NCBI RefSeq assembly: GCF_014197035.1
Contig: NZ_JACIEU010000037.1
Location: forward strand, 1-34,218
Direction: 5' to 3'
DNA length: 34,218 nt
Origin: Sphingobium scionense
GTDB lineage: Bacteria > Pseudomonadota > Alphaproteobacteria > Sphingomonadales > Sphingomonadaceae
Positions 1 to 7,435 of this stretch are shown here, piece by piece (within the stretch, counting starts at the first letter, position 1; every line of letters starts with the position of its first letter). The position numbers were made by a program, and so were the translations under genes. The notes under the pieces are model-generated. The model worked only from the letters and a program-made list of their open reading frames with translations. It had not been told where the DNA came from and ran no database searches.

Positions 1-69
1 TCCAGGTTCGAGTTCGCATCCGAACCCTACCAGAAGATCGACGGTGGCCACCCTCTCAGGGAAACCTTC

Positions 70-378
70 CTACACCACCCCGTGGGACACGACCCGAATT
101 GGTCCCTTGCATACCCAGGCTTCACGATAATCGAAGATCATCCAAACGTTTCGTTGTGGACAGAAAAATTGCAGCATCCAATGTTCGCCGCATCTCTTGC
201 AAGCGACCGCTTCAAGATGACTTTTATCTTTCACGGCGCCCATATGGTCAAATTGAGCGATGCAGTCTCGACAGTCAGTCGAGTGATCTACCCACTCTGA
301 GAAGCTCCGTGGCAGATGGATAAAATCAGCGACGGATTTGAAATTGATGCGCTCCGAACCGGACAGTCCGCTACCCAC
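70..378 (-). CDS. Small Cys-rich hypothetical protein (zinc-ribbon-like), start uncertain
   Basis: I do not recognise this protein. The minus-strand reading frame ends at 70 and is convincing over its last 85 or so codons: it carries two CxxC pairs (CRDC and CKRC, 21 residues apart) plus two further Cys, the usual layout of a small zinc-binding fold, and many aromatic residues (HWMLQFF, VWMIFDYREAW). No good ATG precedes the first CxxC. The frame runs on upstream through the palindromic repeat at 384-475, so the residues encoded there are not believable. A GTG at 378 is the nearest start downstream of the repeat and would give 102 residues; an ATG at 243 would lose the first CxxC. Base composition is lower in GC than neighbouring genes. 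It may be a recently acquired gene or a fragment whose 5' end was replaced when the repeat arrived. Confidence 0.4.
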   Translation of the reverse strand: MGSGLSGSERINFKSVADFIHLPRSFSEWVDHSTDCRDCIAQFDHMGAVKDKSHLEAVACKRCGEHWMLQFFCPQRNVWMIFDYREAWVCKGPIRVVSHGVV

Positions 379-383
379 CCATT

Positions 384-475
384 TTGTCGTCCCCGCGCAG
401 GCGGGGATCGATCTCCCGGCCTGGTCGCCCGACGCATCGTTGGGCGATGGGTTCCCGCTTTCGCGGGAATGACGA
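384..475. repeat. Pair of inverted palindromic repeat units (sphingomonad intergenic type)
   Basis: Two copies of a roughly 35-base unit face each other. The left copy contains the hairpin CCCCGCGCAGGCGGGG, the right copy CCCGCTTTCGCGGG followed by AATGACG. The reverse complement of the right copy aligns with the left one across the stem and the flanking bases. Units of this kind are scattered between genes in sphingomonads. The spurious reading frames through this segment translate to typical repeat-derived peptides. Confidence 0.75.
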
Positions 476-550
476 ACGAAAAGGGGCCGTTCCCTGCCAA
501 TCTTGGCCATTTGCCGGGTGTCGCACTCGTCCATGCGGCTTGGCTCTAGA

Positions 551-576
551 TGTCTCGACAGGCTCGAAACGAACGG
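551..576. repeat. Short dispersed repeat (TCGACAGGCTCG type)
   Basis: The segment TCTCGACAGGCTCGAAACGA matches from memory the widespread sphingomonad intergenic element whose reverse strand reads roughly CGTTCGT..GAGC.TGTCGA. Only one copy is visible here. It lies about 40 bases upstream of the alpha-galactosidase gene and so may overlap that gene's promoter region. Confidence 0.45.
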
Positions 577-618
577 CTGTTGCTATTTTTGTCGCCTTCC
601 TATTAACTCCGACAAATA

Positions 619-1983
619 ATGAGGATGACATGGAAGGCCAGTCGCCGCGATATGCTCGCAGGTGGCGTGGCGGGGCTTGCGGCTGCTGGCGCAGTGCGGG
701 CGGGGGCAGCTCCGGTGGAAGCGGGGAAAGCGGTGCTGGCGCCGCGTCCGCCGATGGGGTGGAATAGCTGGAACAGCTTTGCCACCACCATCACCGAGGC
801 GCAGGCCCGCGAGACCGCCGGGATCATGGCGGAAAAGCTGCTGCCCTTTGGCTATGACATCTTCACCGTGGACATTCAGTGGTATGAGCCCGAGGCGTCG
901 AGCTATACCTATAACGCCAAGCCCAAACCGGCGATGGACGGCTATGGCCGGATGATCCCGGCGCCCAATCGTTTTCCCTCCAGCGCCGGCGGCAAGGGCT
1001 TCACCCAGCTTGCCAAGGATGTGCGTGCGCTGGGCATGAAATTCGGCATCCATGTGATGCGCGGCATCCCGCGCGCGGCGGTGGAGCAGAATCTGCCGAT
1101 CTTGGGGACGAAATATCGCGCGGCGGACATTGCCGACAGGAAGAGCATCTGTAGCTGGAACCCGGACATGTATGGCGTCGACATGACGCGGCCGGGCGCG
1201 CAGGCCTATTATGACAGCATCTTCCGCCTCTATGCCGACTGGGGCGTCGATTTCGTCAAGATGGACGATATGAGCCGGCCCTATGACGCCCATGCGGCGG
1301 AGATCGAGGCGGCGCACAAGGCCATCGTCGCGACCGGGCGGCCGATCATCCTCAGCCTCTCGCCCGGCGAGACGCCGGTGATGCGCGGCGACCATGTGCG
1401 CAAATATGCGCAGATGTGGCGCATCTCCGATGATTTCTGGGACGACTGGGCGATGCTGGAGGCGCAGTTTACCCGGCTGGAGAATTGGACGCCCTATCGT
1501 GGGCCGGGATCATGGCCGGATGCGGACATGCTGCCGCTGGGACGGCTGGCGCTGGGCGAGCGCGATACTCGCTTCACCCCGGACGAGCAGCGGACGCTGA
1601 TGACCCTGTGGGCGATCGCGCGGTCGCCGCTGATCATGGGCGGCGATCTGCGGCATCTGGACGCGGCGACGCTGGCGCTGCTGACCAACAAGGAGGTGAT
1701 CGCGGTCAATCAGGCGAGTTACGACAATCAGCCCCATTATATCGAGGATGGCGGGCGCATCTGGTCGGCTAAGGCGGAAGGGAGCGCGGACCGTTATGTC
1801 GCCTTGTTCAACGTCAGCGACAAGCCACGCGAGGTCTGGATCAGGCTGCGCGATCTGGGGCTGAACGGTCCGGTGGCGGTGCACGACCTGTGGGCGGGGC
1901 GGGCGCTGGGGCAGCAGGCGGAACGGATTGCGATGACGCTGCCGCCGCATGGGGCGGGACTGTATCGGTTGAGCGCTGCCTGA
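619..1983 (+). CDS. Exported alpha-galactosidase, glycoside hydrolase family 27
   Basis: Predicted retaining alpha-galactosidase that removes terminal alpha-linked galactose from oligosaccharides or glycoconjugates, probably in the periplasm. Residues 1-30 form a twin-arginine signal (SRRDMLAGG followed by an Ala/Gly-rich stretch). The catalytic barrel opens with PPMGWNSWNSF (44-54), a GH27 hallmark. KMDD (214-217) holds the nucleophile Asp216, and WRISDD (267-272) holds the likely acid/base Asp272, judged by spacing from Arg268. A small beta-sandwich-like C-terminal domain follows. At 454 residues the length is normal for the family. The ATG at 619 is followed by another at 625; neither has a strong ribosome site, so the start could shift by two codons. 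It stands alone, convergent with the peptidase gene downstream. GH27 also contains alpha-N-acetylgalactosaminidases, so the exact sugar is not certain. Confidence 0.88.
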   Translation: MRMTWKASRRDMLAGGVAGLAAAGAVRAGAAPVEAGKAVLAPRPPMGWNSWNSFATTITEAQARETAGIMAEKLLPFGYDIFTVDIQWYEPEASSYTYNAKPKPAMDGYGRMIPAPNRFPSSAGGKGFTQLAKDVRALGMKFGIHVMRGIPRAAVEQNLPILGTKYRAADIADRKSICSWNPDMYGVDMTRPGAQAYYDSIFRLYADWGVDFVKMDDMSRPYDAHAAEIEAAHKAIVATGRPIILSLSPGETPVMRGDHVRKYAQMWRISDDFWDDWAMLEAQFTRLENWTPYRGPGSWPDADMLPLGRLALGERDTRFTPDEQRTLMTLWAIARSPLIMGGDLRHLDAATLALLTNKEVIAVNQASYDNQPHYIEDGGRIWSAKAEGSADRYVALFNVSDKPREVWIRLRDLGLNGPVAVHDLWAGRALGQQAERIAMTLPPHGAGLYRLSAA

Positions 1984-1987
1984 CTAT

Positions 1988-2089
1988 CTCCCCTCCCTTT
2001 CTAGGGAGGGGATTAAGGGGTGGGTGCCTCCGAAGGAGGCTCGCTACGCTCGCCACCCACCCCCGGCCCCTCCCTGGAAGGGAGGGGAG
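1988..2089. terminator. Long imperfect inverted repeat between convergent genes
   Basis: Left arm 1988-2025 (CTCCCCTCCC...GGGGTGGGT) pairs with right arm 2055-2089 (ACCCACCCCC...GGAGGGGAG) with few mismatches. Inside lies a small hairpin, GCCTCC-GAA-GGAGGC (2026-2040). Its place between the 3' ends of the alpha-galactosidase and M28 genes fits a two-way transcription terminator; the arms also resemble a dispersed sphingomonad repeat. No T-tract is obvious. Confidence 0.6.
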
Positions 2090-2098
2090 TAGAAGGGC

Positions 2099-3766
2099 TT
2101 ACTTCCTAACAGCCGCGCTCTTGTCGCGGATGGCCTTGAATTCGGAGCCGGCCTTCCATTCGGGCCAGCGGGCCGAGAAGGCGAGGTCGCGGCCGATGTC
2201 GTACATCAGGTCCACGTCCTGCGCGGCGCCGTCCAGCTTCCAGCTGTCGTCGACCGCGTCGCAGGCCTGATGATAGCATTTGCCGGTATAGGCATCGATC
2301 CAGGCCTGGCCGGCGGTGCGGCCGCCCTCCATCATGTCGGATGCGCCGGCAAGGCCCATCATCAGCAGCACGGGCACGCCGCGCTTGGCCATGGAGAAAT
2401 GATCGGCGCGGTAGAAGAGGCCGCGTTCGGGCAGGCTTTCCTGGGTGATGACGCGGCCTTGGCTTGCGGCGAACCTGGCGAGATCGTCCTCCAGCACATT
2501 CTGGCCCTTGCCGATCAGGATCACGTCCTTCGCCTTGCCTGCAGTCTGAAGCACGTCGATGGTCAGGTTGGCGACCGTCTTGTCGAGCGGGTAGACCGGG
2601 TTCTGGGCGTAAAATTCCGACCCCAGCAGGCCGCGCTCCTCCGCCGTCCAGGCGGCGAAGACGATCGAGCGGTCGGGGGCGGGGCCGGCCTTGAAGATGC
2701 GGGCAATTTCGAACAGGCCGGCCATGCCCAGCGCGTCGTCATTGGCGCCGGCGCGATAGATGCGGCCCTGCGCGTCGGGCGCGCCCTTGCCATAGGCGTC
2801 CCAATGGGCGCCATACATGACCGTCTCGTCCGGGCGCTTGGCGCCGGGGATGCGGGCGAGGATGTTGGCGCTCTTCACCACTTCCTGGGTCACCGGGAAG
2901 GCGGCGGAGAAGGTTGCGCCCTTCAACTCGACCGGTTTGAATTTCGCCGAGCGGGCCTGCTTGCGCAGCGCTGCCAGATCCTGACCGGCACCGGCGAAGA
3001 GGGCCTTGGCCGCTTCGCCCTCGACCCAGCCCTGCACCTGCAGGCTGGTGAGCTTGTCGGCCGGGCGGACGAGGTCGTAATTTTCGCCGCCGGGGCTGAC
3101 GACGACGTTCCAGCCATAGCCGGCGCCCCGCGTGTCATGGACGATCAGCGCGCCGATCGCGCCGTGGCGGGCGGCTTCCTCGAACTTGTAGGTCCAGCGG
3201 CCATAATAGGTCATGGTCTTGCCGCCGAACTTGCCGAACGGGTCTTCGCCCTTTGCGGCTTCAAAATCCGGGTCGTTGATCAGGAAGACGGCGATCTTGC
3301 CCTTGAGGTCCACGCCCTTGAAATCGTCCCAGCCGCGTTCCGGGGCGGACACGCCATAGCCGACGAACACCATCGGCGCGTTGGCGAGCGCGACCTTGTC
3401 CTTGGGCTGCAGGGTCGAGAGATAGACCTGTTTGCCGAAGGTCCAGGGGGTGGTGGCGCCATTTTGCGCGACCGACAGGCTTTCCGACTGGCCAAGGTGG
3501 GTGTGGAGCAGCGGCACGGTTTGCACCCACTGACCGTCTGGGCCGCCCGGTTCCAGCCCCAGAGCCTCGAAACGGGCGACGAGATAGCCGATCGTGCGCT
3601 CTTCTCCAACGGTGCCGGGCGCGCGCCCCTCAAACAGGTCGGACGCCATGGTGCGGACCGACTGCTCCAGCTTGGCCGGATCGGTTTGGGCCGGTCCGGT
3701 CTGTGCATTGGCGGGAGAGGGCAGGGTGGCAAGGCCGAGGGCCAGAAGGGGGAGAGCGTGTTTCAT
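2099..3766 (-). CDS. Secreted M28-family zinc aminopeptidase with PA insertion
   Basis: Predicted exported metallo-exopeptidase of family M28, which trims N-terminal residues with two zinc ions. A Sec signal peptide covers about residues 1-21 (cleavage near ANA-Q). The centre (about 130-260) resembles a protease-associated (PA) insert. The peptidase domain holds all expected ligands: His321 and Asp323 in YGAHWDA, Asp343 in GANDDALG, Glu376-Glu377 in WTAEERGLLGS (general base and ligand), Asp404 in LTIDV, and His456 in RADHFSM. At 555 residues it is typical of PA-containing M28 proteins. It lies 169 bases downstream of the siderophore receptor on the same strand and might be co-transcribed, although hairpins separate them. 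The start ATG has only a weak ribosome site. Confidence 0.88.
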   Translation of the reverse strand: MKHALPLLALGLATLPSPANAQTGPAQTDPAKLEQSVRTMASDLFEGRAPGTVGEERTIGYLVARFEALGLEPGGPDGQWVQTVPLLHTHLGQSESLSVAQNGATTPWTFGKQVYLSTLQPKDKVALANAPMVFVGYGVSAPERGWDDFKGVDLKGKIAVFLINDPDFEAAKGEDPFGKFGGKTMTYYGRWTYKFEEAARHGAIGALIVHDTRGAGYGWNVVVSPGGENYDLVRPADKLTSLQVQGWVEGEAAKALFAGAGQDLAALRKQARSAKFKPVELKGATFSAAFPVTQEVVKSANILARIPGAKRPDETVMYGAHWDAYGKGAPDAQGRIYRAGANDDALGMAGLFEIARIFKAGPAPDRSIVFAAWTAEERGLLGSEFYAQNPVYPLDKTVANLTIDVLQTAGKAKDVILIGKGQNVLEDDLARFAASQGRVITQESLPERGLFYRADHFSMAKRGVPVLLMMGLAGASDMMEGGRTAGQAWIDAYTGKCYHQACDAVDDSWKLDGAAQDVDLMYDIGRDLAFSARWPEWKAGSEFKAIRDKSAAVRK

Positions 3767-3778
3767 GCCCGTGCCTTA

Positions 3779-3799
3779 CCCCCCGCACAGGGCGGGGGG
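3779..3799 (-). other. Perfect 8-bp hairpin just upstream of the M28 gene start
   Basis: CCCCCCGC and GCGGGGGG form a perfect stem around a 5-base loop. It sits 12 bases upstream of the M28 start codon, in the message leader, where it could block ribosome access, or could act as part of an attenuator after the receptor gene. No T-run follows it on either strand. Confidence 0.4.
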
Positions 3800-3855
3800 A
3801 AGATGGTTCGGGATGGCTGGCCTGGACCTGGCGGATAAAGTCGATATGGCCCCAT

Positions 3856-3919
3856 GGTGGGGAGCGGACCTTCGCTCCACCACCTTTTTGCCGAAGCTGT
3901 TTCAGTTAGGCCGAAACAG
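3856..3919. other. Two hairpins in the gap between receptor and peptidase genes
   Basis: The first hairpin (3856-3884) is a GGAGCG/CGCTCC stem with flanking GGTGG/CCACC and, read on the plus strand, runs into TTTTT at 3885-3889. The second (3897-3919) is CTGTTTC/GAAACAG with a 9-base loop and lies 17 bases past the receptor stop codon. They may end or attenuate minus-strand transcription from the receptor gene, but neither has a T-tract in that direction. Confidence 0.35.
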
Positions 3920-3935
3920 GTGGCTCGCCTGCCCC

Positions 3936-6107
3936 TTACAGCGTGCCGCGCAGGGTGAATTTGACGGCGCGGGGTTCGCCGAAGCGGGCGCTGCCTAGAT
4001 AGAGGCCGGAATAATAGGTCTTGTCGAAGATATTTTCGACATGGACCGACAGCGAGAGATGGTCGGTGAAGCGATAATTGGCGAGCAGATCGACGATCGC
4101 CAGGCTACCCTGGCTGTAGGTTTCGCCGTTCGGCCCTTCGCCGTCCGCCGTGGTCTTGCCCTGCCACTCGACATTGCCGCCGATCGTCAGCGCGCTGAAA
4201 TTGCCCGGCAGCGTGTAGGCGCTGAACATCTTGATGCTGTTCTTCGCGATCTGCGGCATCTGGCGCACGCCGTCGCGATCCTCCGCGCGGGCGTTGGCGA
4301 AACCGCCTGCGACACGCCAGCCGGGCAGGATTTCGCCCTTCACCTCCAGTTCGAAGCCCGACGACTTCATGCCCGATACGGCATGATAGGCCGAGCTGCC
4401 ATCGGGCGCAAAGATGCCCGGACCGTCCGCCAGGGCATAATTGTCCTGCTTCATCTTGAACACGGCCGCAGTGGCACTCAGACGACCGTCGAGGAAGTCG
4501 GCCTTGAGGCCCGCTTCATAGGTATTGCCTTCGAGCGGGGCGATGACGTCGCCATCGACCGTGCGCGATGTTTGCGGCGTGAACACGCTGGCATAGCTGA
4601 CATAGGCCGAGATCGCCTTGGTAAAGTCCAGCACCAGCCCGGCATAGGGGGTGAAGACCGCCTTTTCATCGACCACCGGGCTCCAGACCTTGGGGCCGGT
4701 GACATCCTGCGCATAGCTGTCCTGCTTCCACCAGGTGAGGCGGCCGCCGGCGATGATCGAGAGCGGGCCGATCGGCTTCAGCCGAGCGACGCCGGCGAGC
4801 GAACTGGTCTCGATCCGATTGCCGGCGGTGCCGCCCGATGGCGTCAGGTCGGGCTTGGCCACGTCGCCGGTCGGGAAGTAGCTATAGGCGTTGATCGGAT
4901 ACATATAGTCGCTGCCACCCCACCAGCCGGGATAGGGCGTCTGGTCGTCGTCGAAACGGGTGTGGCTCACGGTCAGGGCGACATGCTGTTCCTGGCCCAG
5001 TGCCTGAAACGCGCCGCGCAGATTGGCATAGACAGCATCGAGCGTCAGGTCCGACGCCCAACGGGTGGCGTAGAAGGTGCCGCCATCACCGGTTTCCTTG
5101 TCGATCGCGGTGCCGAAATAATAGCCGATCGTCTCGTCATAGGAGCCGGACTTATGCTCGGCATCGACCTGCAAATGCCAGTTGGCGTCGAAATCATGGG
5201 CGATCGAGGCGAAGATGTTGACACTCTTGCGGCTGAAGTCGGACCAGTTGGCGCCGCCATTGGTGGAACGGGCGAAATTGGTCTTCGTGCCGTCGGTGAA
5301 GAAGAGCGGCACGCCGCCGCGCGAGGCGCCTTCGTTGCGGAAATTCTGATATTCGACGCCGGCGGTCAGTAGCGTGCTGGGGCCAAGATCGGCCTCGATC
5401 ACGCCATAGAGCGCCTGACGCTTGGCATGTTCACGGTCGATGAAAGTATCATTCTCCTGCCAGGCGCCGGCAACGCGGGCGCGGATATGGCCGCTGGCGG
5501 TCAGCGCGCCGCCGATGTCGCCCTCCAGCCGGTACTTGTCCCAGGAGCCGATGGTCGCCGCGACCGTGGCGCTGAGGTCCGCGCCGGGACGCTTGCGGAT
5601 CATGTTGATCGCCGCTGACGGCTCGCCGGTGCCGGTCATCATGCCGGCCGAACCACGGATCACCTCGATCCGGTCATAGGCGATCATGTCGGCCGTATCT
5701 TCGGTGAAGCCATAGATGTTGGACGGGCGCGCGACGCCGTCGACCAGATAATTCTGCACCGCAAAGCCGCGCGCAGTATAGTTGGTGCCGTCAGTGCCGA
5801 GCGCGCTGGAGCGGTTGGATTGGATGCCGACGATCTGTGCCATCACCTCGGAGATGTCGGTCAGCCCCTGTTCCTGCATGCGCAGGCTGTCGAGGCTGGT
5901 GACCGACTGGGGCGTTTCGCGCGTGGTGAGGTTGAGGCCGTTAATCTCATTCTGGCCGGTGACGACGATGGAGTCCGGGGCGGGCGCATCCGCATCGGGC
6001 GTGTCCGCCGGCGCCTGGGCATGAGCGCTGGCCGAGACCAGCAGCATGCAGGCCACGATCGACGCCGCGCCGTGGCGGACGACATTTTTCTTCGATGCAA
6101 AGGACAT
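3936..6107 (-). CDS. TonB-dependent siderophore receptor (outer membrane)
   Basis: Outer-membrane gated channel that imports a ferric siderophore using energy from TonB-ExbB-ExbD. Residues 1-30 are a Sec signal peptide ending AHA. The TonB-box-like DSIVVTGQ lies at 45-52. A plug domain follows to about residue 175, with the siderophore-receptor signatures TPQSVT, YTARGF, LVDGV, YDRIEVIRG and PSAAINMIRKRP. The rest is the 22-strand barrel, ending FTLRGTL. The 723-residue length suits the FpvA/FhuE-like group. A Fur-box-like palindrome 68 bases upstream supports iron control. The start ATG has GGGGAAG about 6 bases before it. The nature of the siderophore cannot be read from the sequence, and no synthesis or utilisation genes are nearby. 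Confidence 0.9.
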   Translation of the reverse strand: MSFASKKNVVRHGAASIVACMLLVSASAHAQAPADTPDADAPAPDSIVVTGQNEINGLNLTTRETPQSVTSLDSLRMQEQGLTDISEVMAQIVGIQSNRSSALGTDGTNYTARGFAVQNYLVDGVARPSNIYGFTEDTADMIAYDRIEVIRGSAGMMTGTGEPSAAINMIRKRPGADLSATVAATIGSWDKYRLEGDIGGALTASGHIRARVAGAWQENDTFIDREHAKRQALYGVIEADLGPSTLLTAGVEYQNFRNEGASRGGVPLFFTDGTKTNFARSTNGGANWSDFSRKSVNIFASIAHDFDANWHLQVDAEHKSGSYDETIGYYFGTAIDKETGDGGTFYATRWASDLTLDAVYANLRGAFQALGQEQHVALTVSHTRFDDDQTPYPGWWGGSDYMYPINAYSYFPTGDVAKPDLTPSGGTAGNRIETSSLAGVARLKPIGPLSIIAGGRLTWWKQDSYAQDVTGPKVWSPVVDEKAVFTPYAGLVLDFTKAISAYVSYASVFTPQTSRTVDGDVIAPLEGNTYEAGLKADFLDGRLSATAAVFKMKQDNYALADGPGIFAPDGSSAYHAVSGMKSSGFELEVKGEILPGWRVAGGFANARAEDRDGVRQMPQIAKNSIKMFSAYTLPGNFSALTIGGNVEWQGKTTADGEGPNGETYSQGSLAIVDLLANYRFTDHLSLSVHVENIFDKTYYSGLYLGSARFGEPRAVKFTLRGTL

Positions 6108-6127
6108 AAGACACTTCCCCCATATTT

Positions 6128-6148
6128 CGCCATGCCCTGAACATGGCG
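6128..6148 (-). other. Perfect 7-bp leader hairpin before the siderophore receptor
   Basis: CGCCATG-CCCTGAA-CATGGCG forms a perfect stem directly upstream of the ribosome site of the receptor gene. It lies between the Fur-like box and the start codon, so it would be in the mRNA leader. A role in translation control or simple mRNA stability is possible; nothing more can be said from sequence. Confidence 0.35.
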
Positions 6149-6174
6149 CCCTGGATGTTGGGGCGGCGCTTTAA

Positions 6175-6189
6175 TGCGATTGATTTGCA
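6175..6189 (-). promoter_or_regulatory. Fur-box-like operator (7-1-7 inverted repeat)
   Basis: On the minus strand the site reads TGCAAAT-C-AATCGCA, an inverted repeat with five of seven matching pairs. Its shape is the 7-1-7 form of Fur sites, and TGCAA-type half-sites are a known variant in alphaproteobacteria. It lies 68 bases upstream of the siderophore receptor start, where a repressor would cover the promoter. The match is by eye only. Confidence 0.5.
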
Positions 6190-6596
6190 AATGCAACGAT
6201 TCGGAAACATGCGAAGCGTAAAATGTGGGGCGAGGCAGCAATGCTGTGCTATCGATCAGCCATGTTATTGGATGTGGGGATGGGCCGGCATCTGGATTGC
6301 GACTGCCCAGCAGCGCGGATCAGGCCGCATCTTCGATCCGCGTCATTGATCTGAGTGTTGAGGGATTAGCAGAACAACGCCCGCGATCGGCGGGGTAACG
6401 GGCCATCGGGTTGCCCTCCTTCGTTTATGGGGCAGGAGGGCAGGAAGCATGATGGACGAGGGTTCTAGAAGCAAGACGCCTCCGTCCAACTTCGCCTTAC
6501 CGGTTGGGCTAGCAAAGTTTTATATCCTTCGCCCGCCAGCGAAAAAAACAATCTGCGCGTCTGGAGGGTTGAAGCCCCCAAATGCGCCCGTACGCG
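6190..6596. other. Gene-free interval with one hairpin
   Basis: About 400 bases between the receptor promoter and the end of the GST gene. I see no convincing coding region: the short frames here have atypical composition and no ribosome sites. A 9-bp perfect stem, TGCCCTCCT/AGGAGGGCA, spans 6412-6442 with a 13-base loop; it lies about 155 bases past the GST stop codon and could be a late terminator. No tRNA-like fold was noticed. Confidence 0.4.
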
Positions 6597-7253
6597 CTAG
6601 AACTCGATATCCAGTTCCTCGATATCATCGGGTTCGGCGCGGGCGGCATCGATCCATTCGCGCATCAGCGGCCAGCCGTTGATGGTGTCGCAATAGGCGG
6701 CCGATTTCGCCGAGAGCGGCACGGCATAGGTCAGGAAGCGCTGGGCGACGGGCGCGAACATGGCGTCGGCTACGGTCGGTTTCTCGCCGAACAGCCAGGG
6801 ACCGCCATACGCCTCCAGGCATTCGGTCCAGATCGTCTCGATCCGCTCGATATCGGGCTTGGCGCCGGAAAAGATCGGGAAGCGATCATGGCGCACCTTC
6901 AGGTTCATCGGCAAGGCGGATCGCAGATTGGCAAAGCCCGAATGAATCTCGCCCGAGACCGATCGGCAATGGGCGCGGATGATGCGTTCGGCCGGATACA
7001 TGCCGACCTGTGGATAGAGTTCGTGCAGATATTCCGCGATCGCCAGCGTATCCCAGACGCTCGCGCCTTCATGGGTGAGGCGCGGGACCAGCACGGACGG
7101 CGAGAGCAGCAGCAGTTCGGCCCGGCTTTCCGGATCATCGATGGCGATGATCCTTTCCTCCACTTTCAGCCCCGCCAGCCGGCAGAGCAGCCAGCCGCGC
7201 AGCGACCAGGAGGAGTAAGTCTTGCTGGATAGAGTGAGTTCCGCGACGGCCAT
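6597..7253 (-). CDS. Glutathione S-transferase family protein
   Basis: Cytosolic GST-fold protein of 218 residues. The N-terminal thioredoxin-like domain contains SSWSLRG (14-20), where a Ser is placed to activate glutathione, and VPRLTHEG with the cis-Pro. VWDTLAIAEYL (about 66-76) corresponds to the glutathione-gripping segment normally written E-S-x-A-I-x-x-Y-L; here the E-S pair is W-D. The C-terminal half is the all-helical domain (PWLFGEKPTVADAMFAPV is the conserved N-capping region). Glutathione-dependent detoxification is the family role; the substrate is unknown. It is transcribed away from the phaZ-type gene and appears to be alone in its transcription unit. Confidence 0.82.
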   Translation of the reverse strand: MAVAELTLSSKTYSSWSLRGWLLCRLAGLKVEERIIAIDDPESRAELLLLSPSVLVPRLTHEGASVWDTLAIAEYLHELYPQVGMYPAERIIRAHCRSVSGEIHSGFANLRSALPMNLKVRHDRFPIFSGAKPDIERIETIWTECLEAYGGPWLFGEKPTVADAMFAPVAQRFLTYAVPLSAKSAAYCDTINGWPLMREWIDAARAEPDDIEELDIEF

Positions 7254-7351
7254 GCAGTCTCTCCCGATACACGGTTCCCGGCCCCCAAACGCAAAATCGC
7301 AGGGGCGGTTCCCTGGCGGACATGCCGAATGTTATTTTCCATCAATCATGA

Positions 7352-7360
7352 TGCAGTGCA
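7352..7360. promoter_or_regulatory. Possible PhaR-type site upstream of the PHA depolymerase
   Basis: TGCAGTGCA has the TGC-N3-GCA form reported for PhaR, the PHA-responsive repressor of alphaproteobacteria. It lies 75 bases upstream of the depolymerase start in the divergent gap with the GST gene. The motif is short enough to occur by chance, so this is a suggestion only. Confidence 0.25.
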
Positions 7361-7435
7361 ACATGAAAAGCATGTATAGCGTTTATGGGAAAGACTGAGT
7401 CGTCTCCCCCGGTTCAACAAGGTTGTTTTGGCAAT

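Noticed and set aside
1..300. Open plus-strand frame from the window edge to 300
   Set aside because: It is the mirror of the Cys-rich minus gene, and its product shows no pattern; the minus frame has spaced CxxC pairs.
384..475. CRISPR or integron-like repeat
   Set aside because: Only two inverted palindromic units are present, with no regular spacing, spacers or cas genes.
2270..3838. A 522-codon plus-strand frame
   Set aside because: It runs antisense to the M28 peptidase, whose motifs and signal peptide are clear. Long mirror frames are common in GC-rich DNA, and its translation is a low-complexity Ala/Gly/Arg-rich product.
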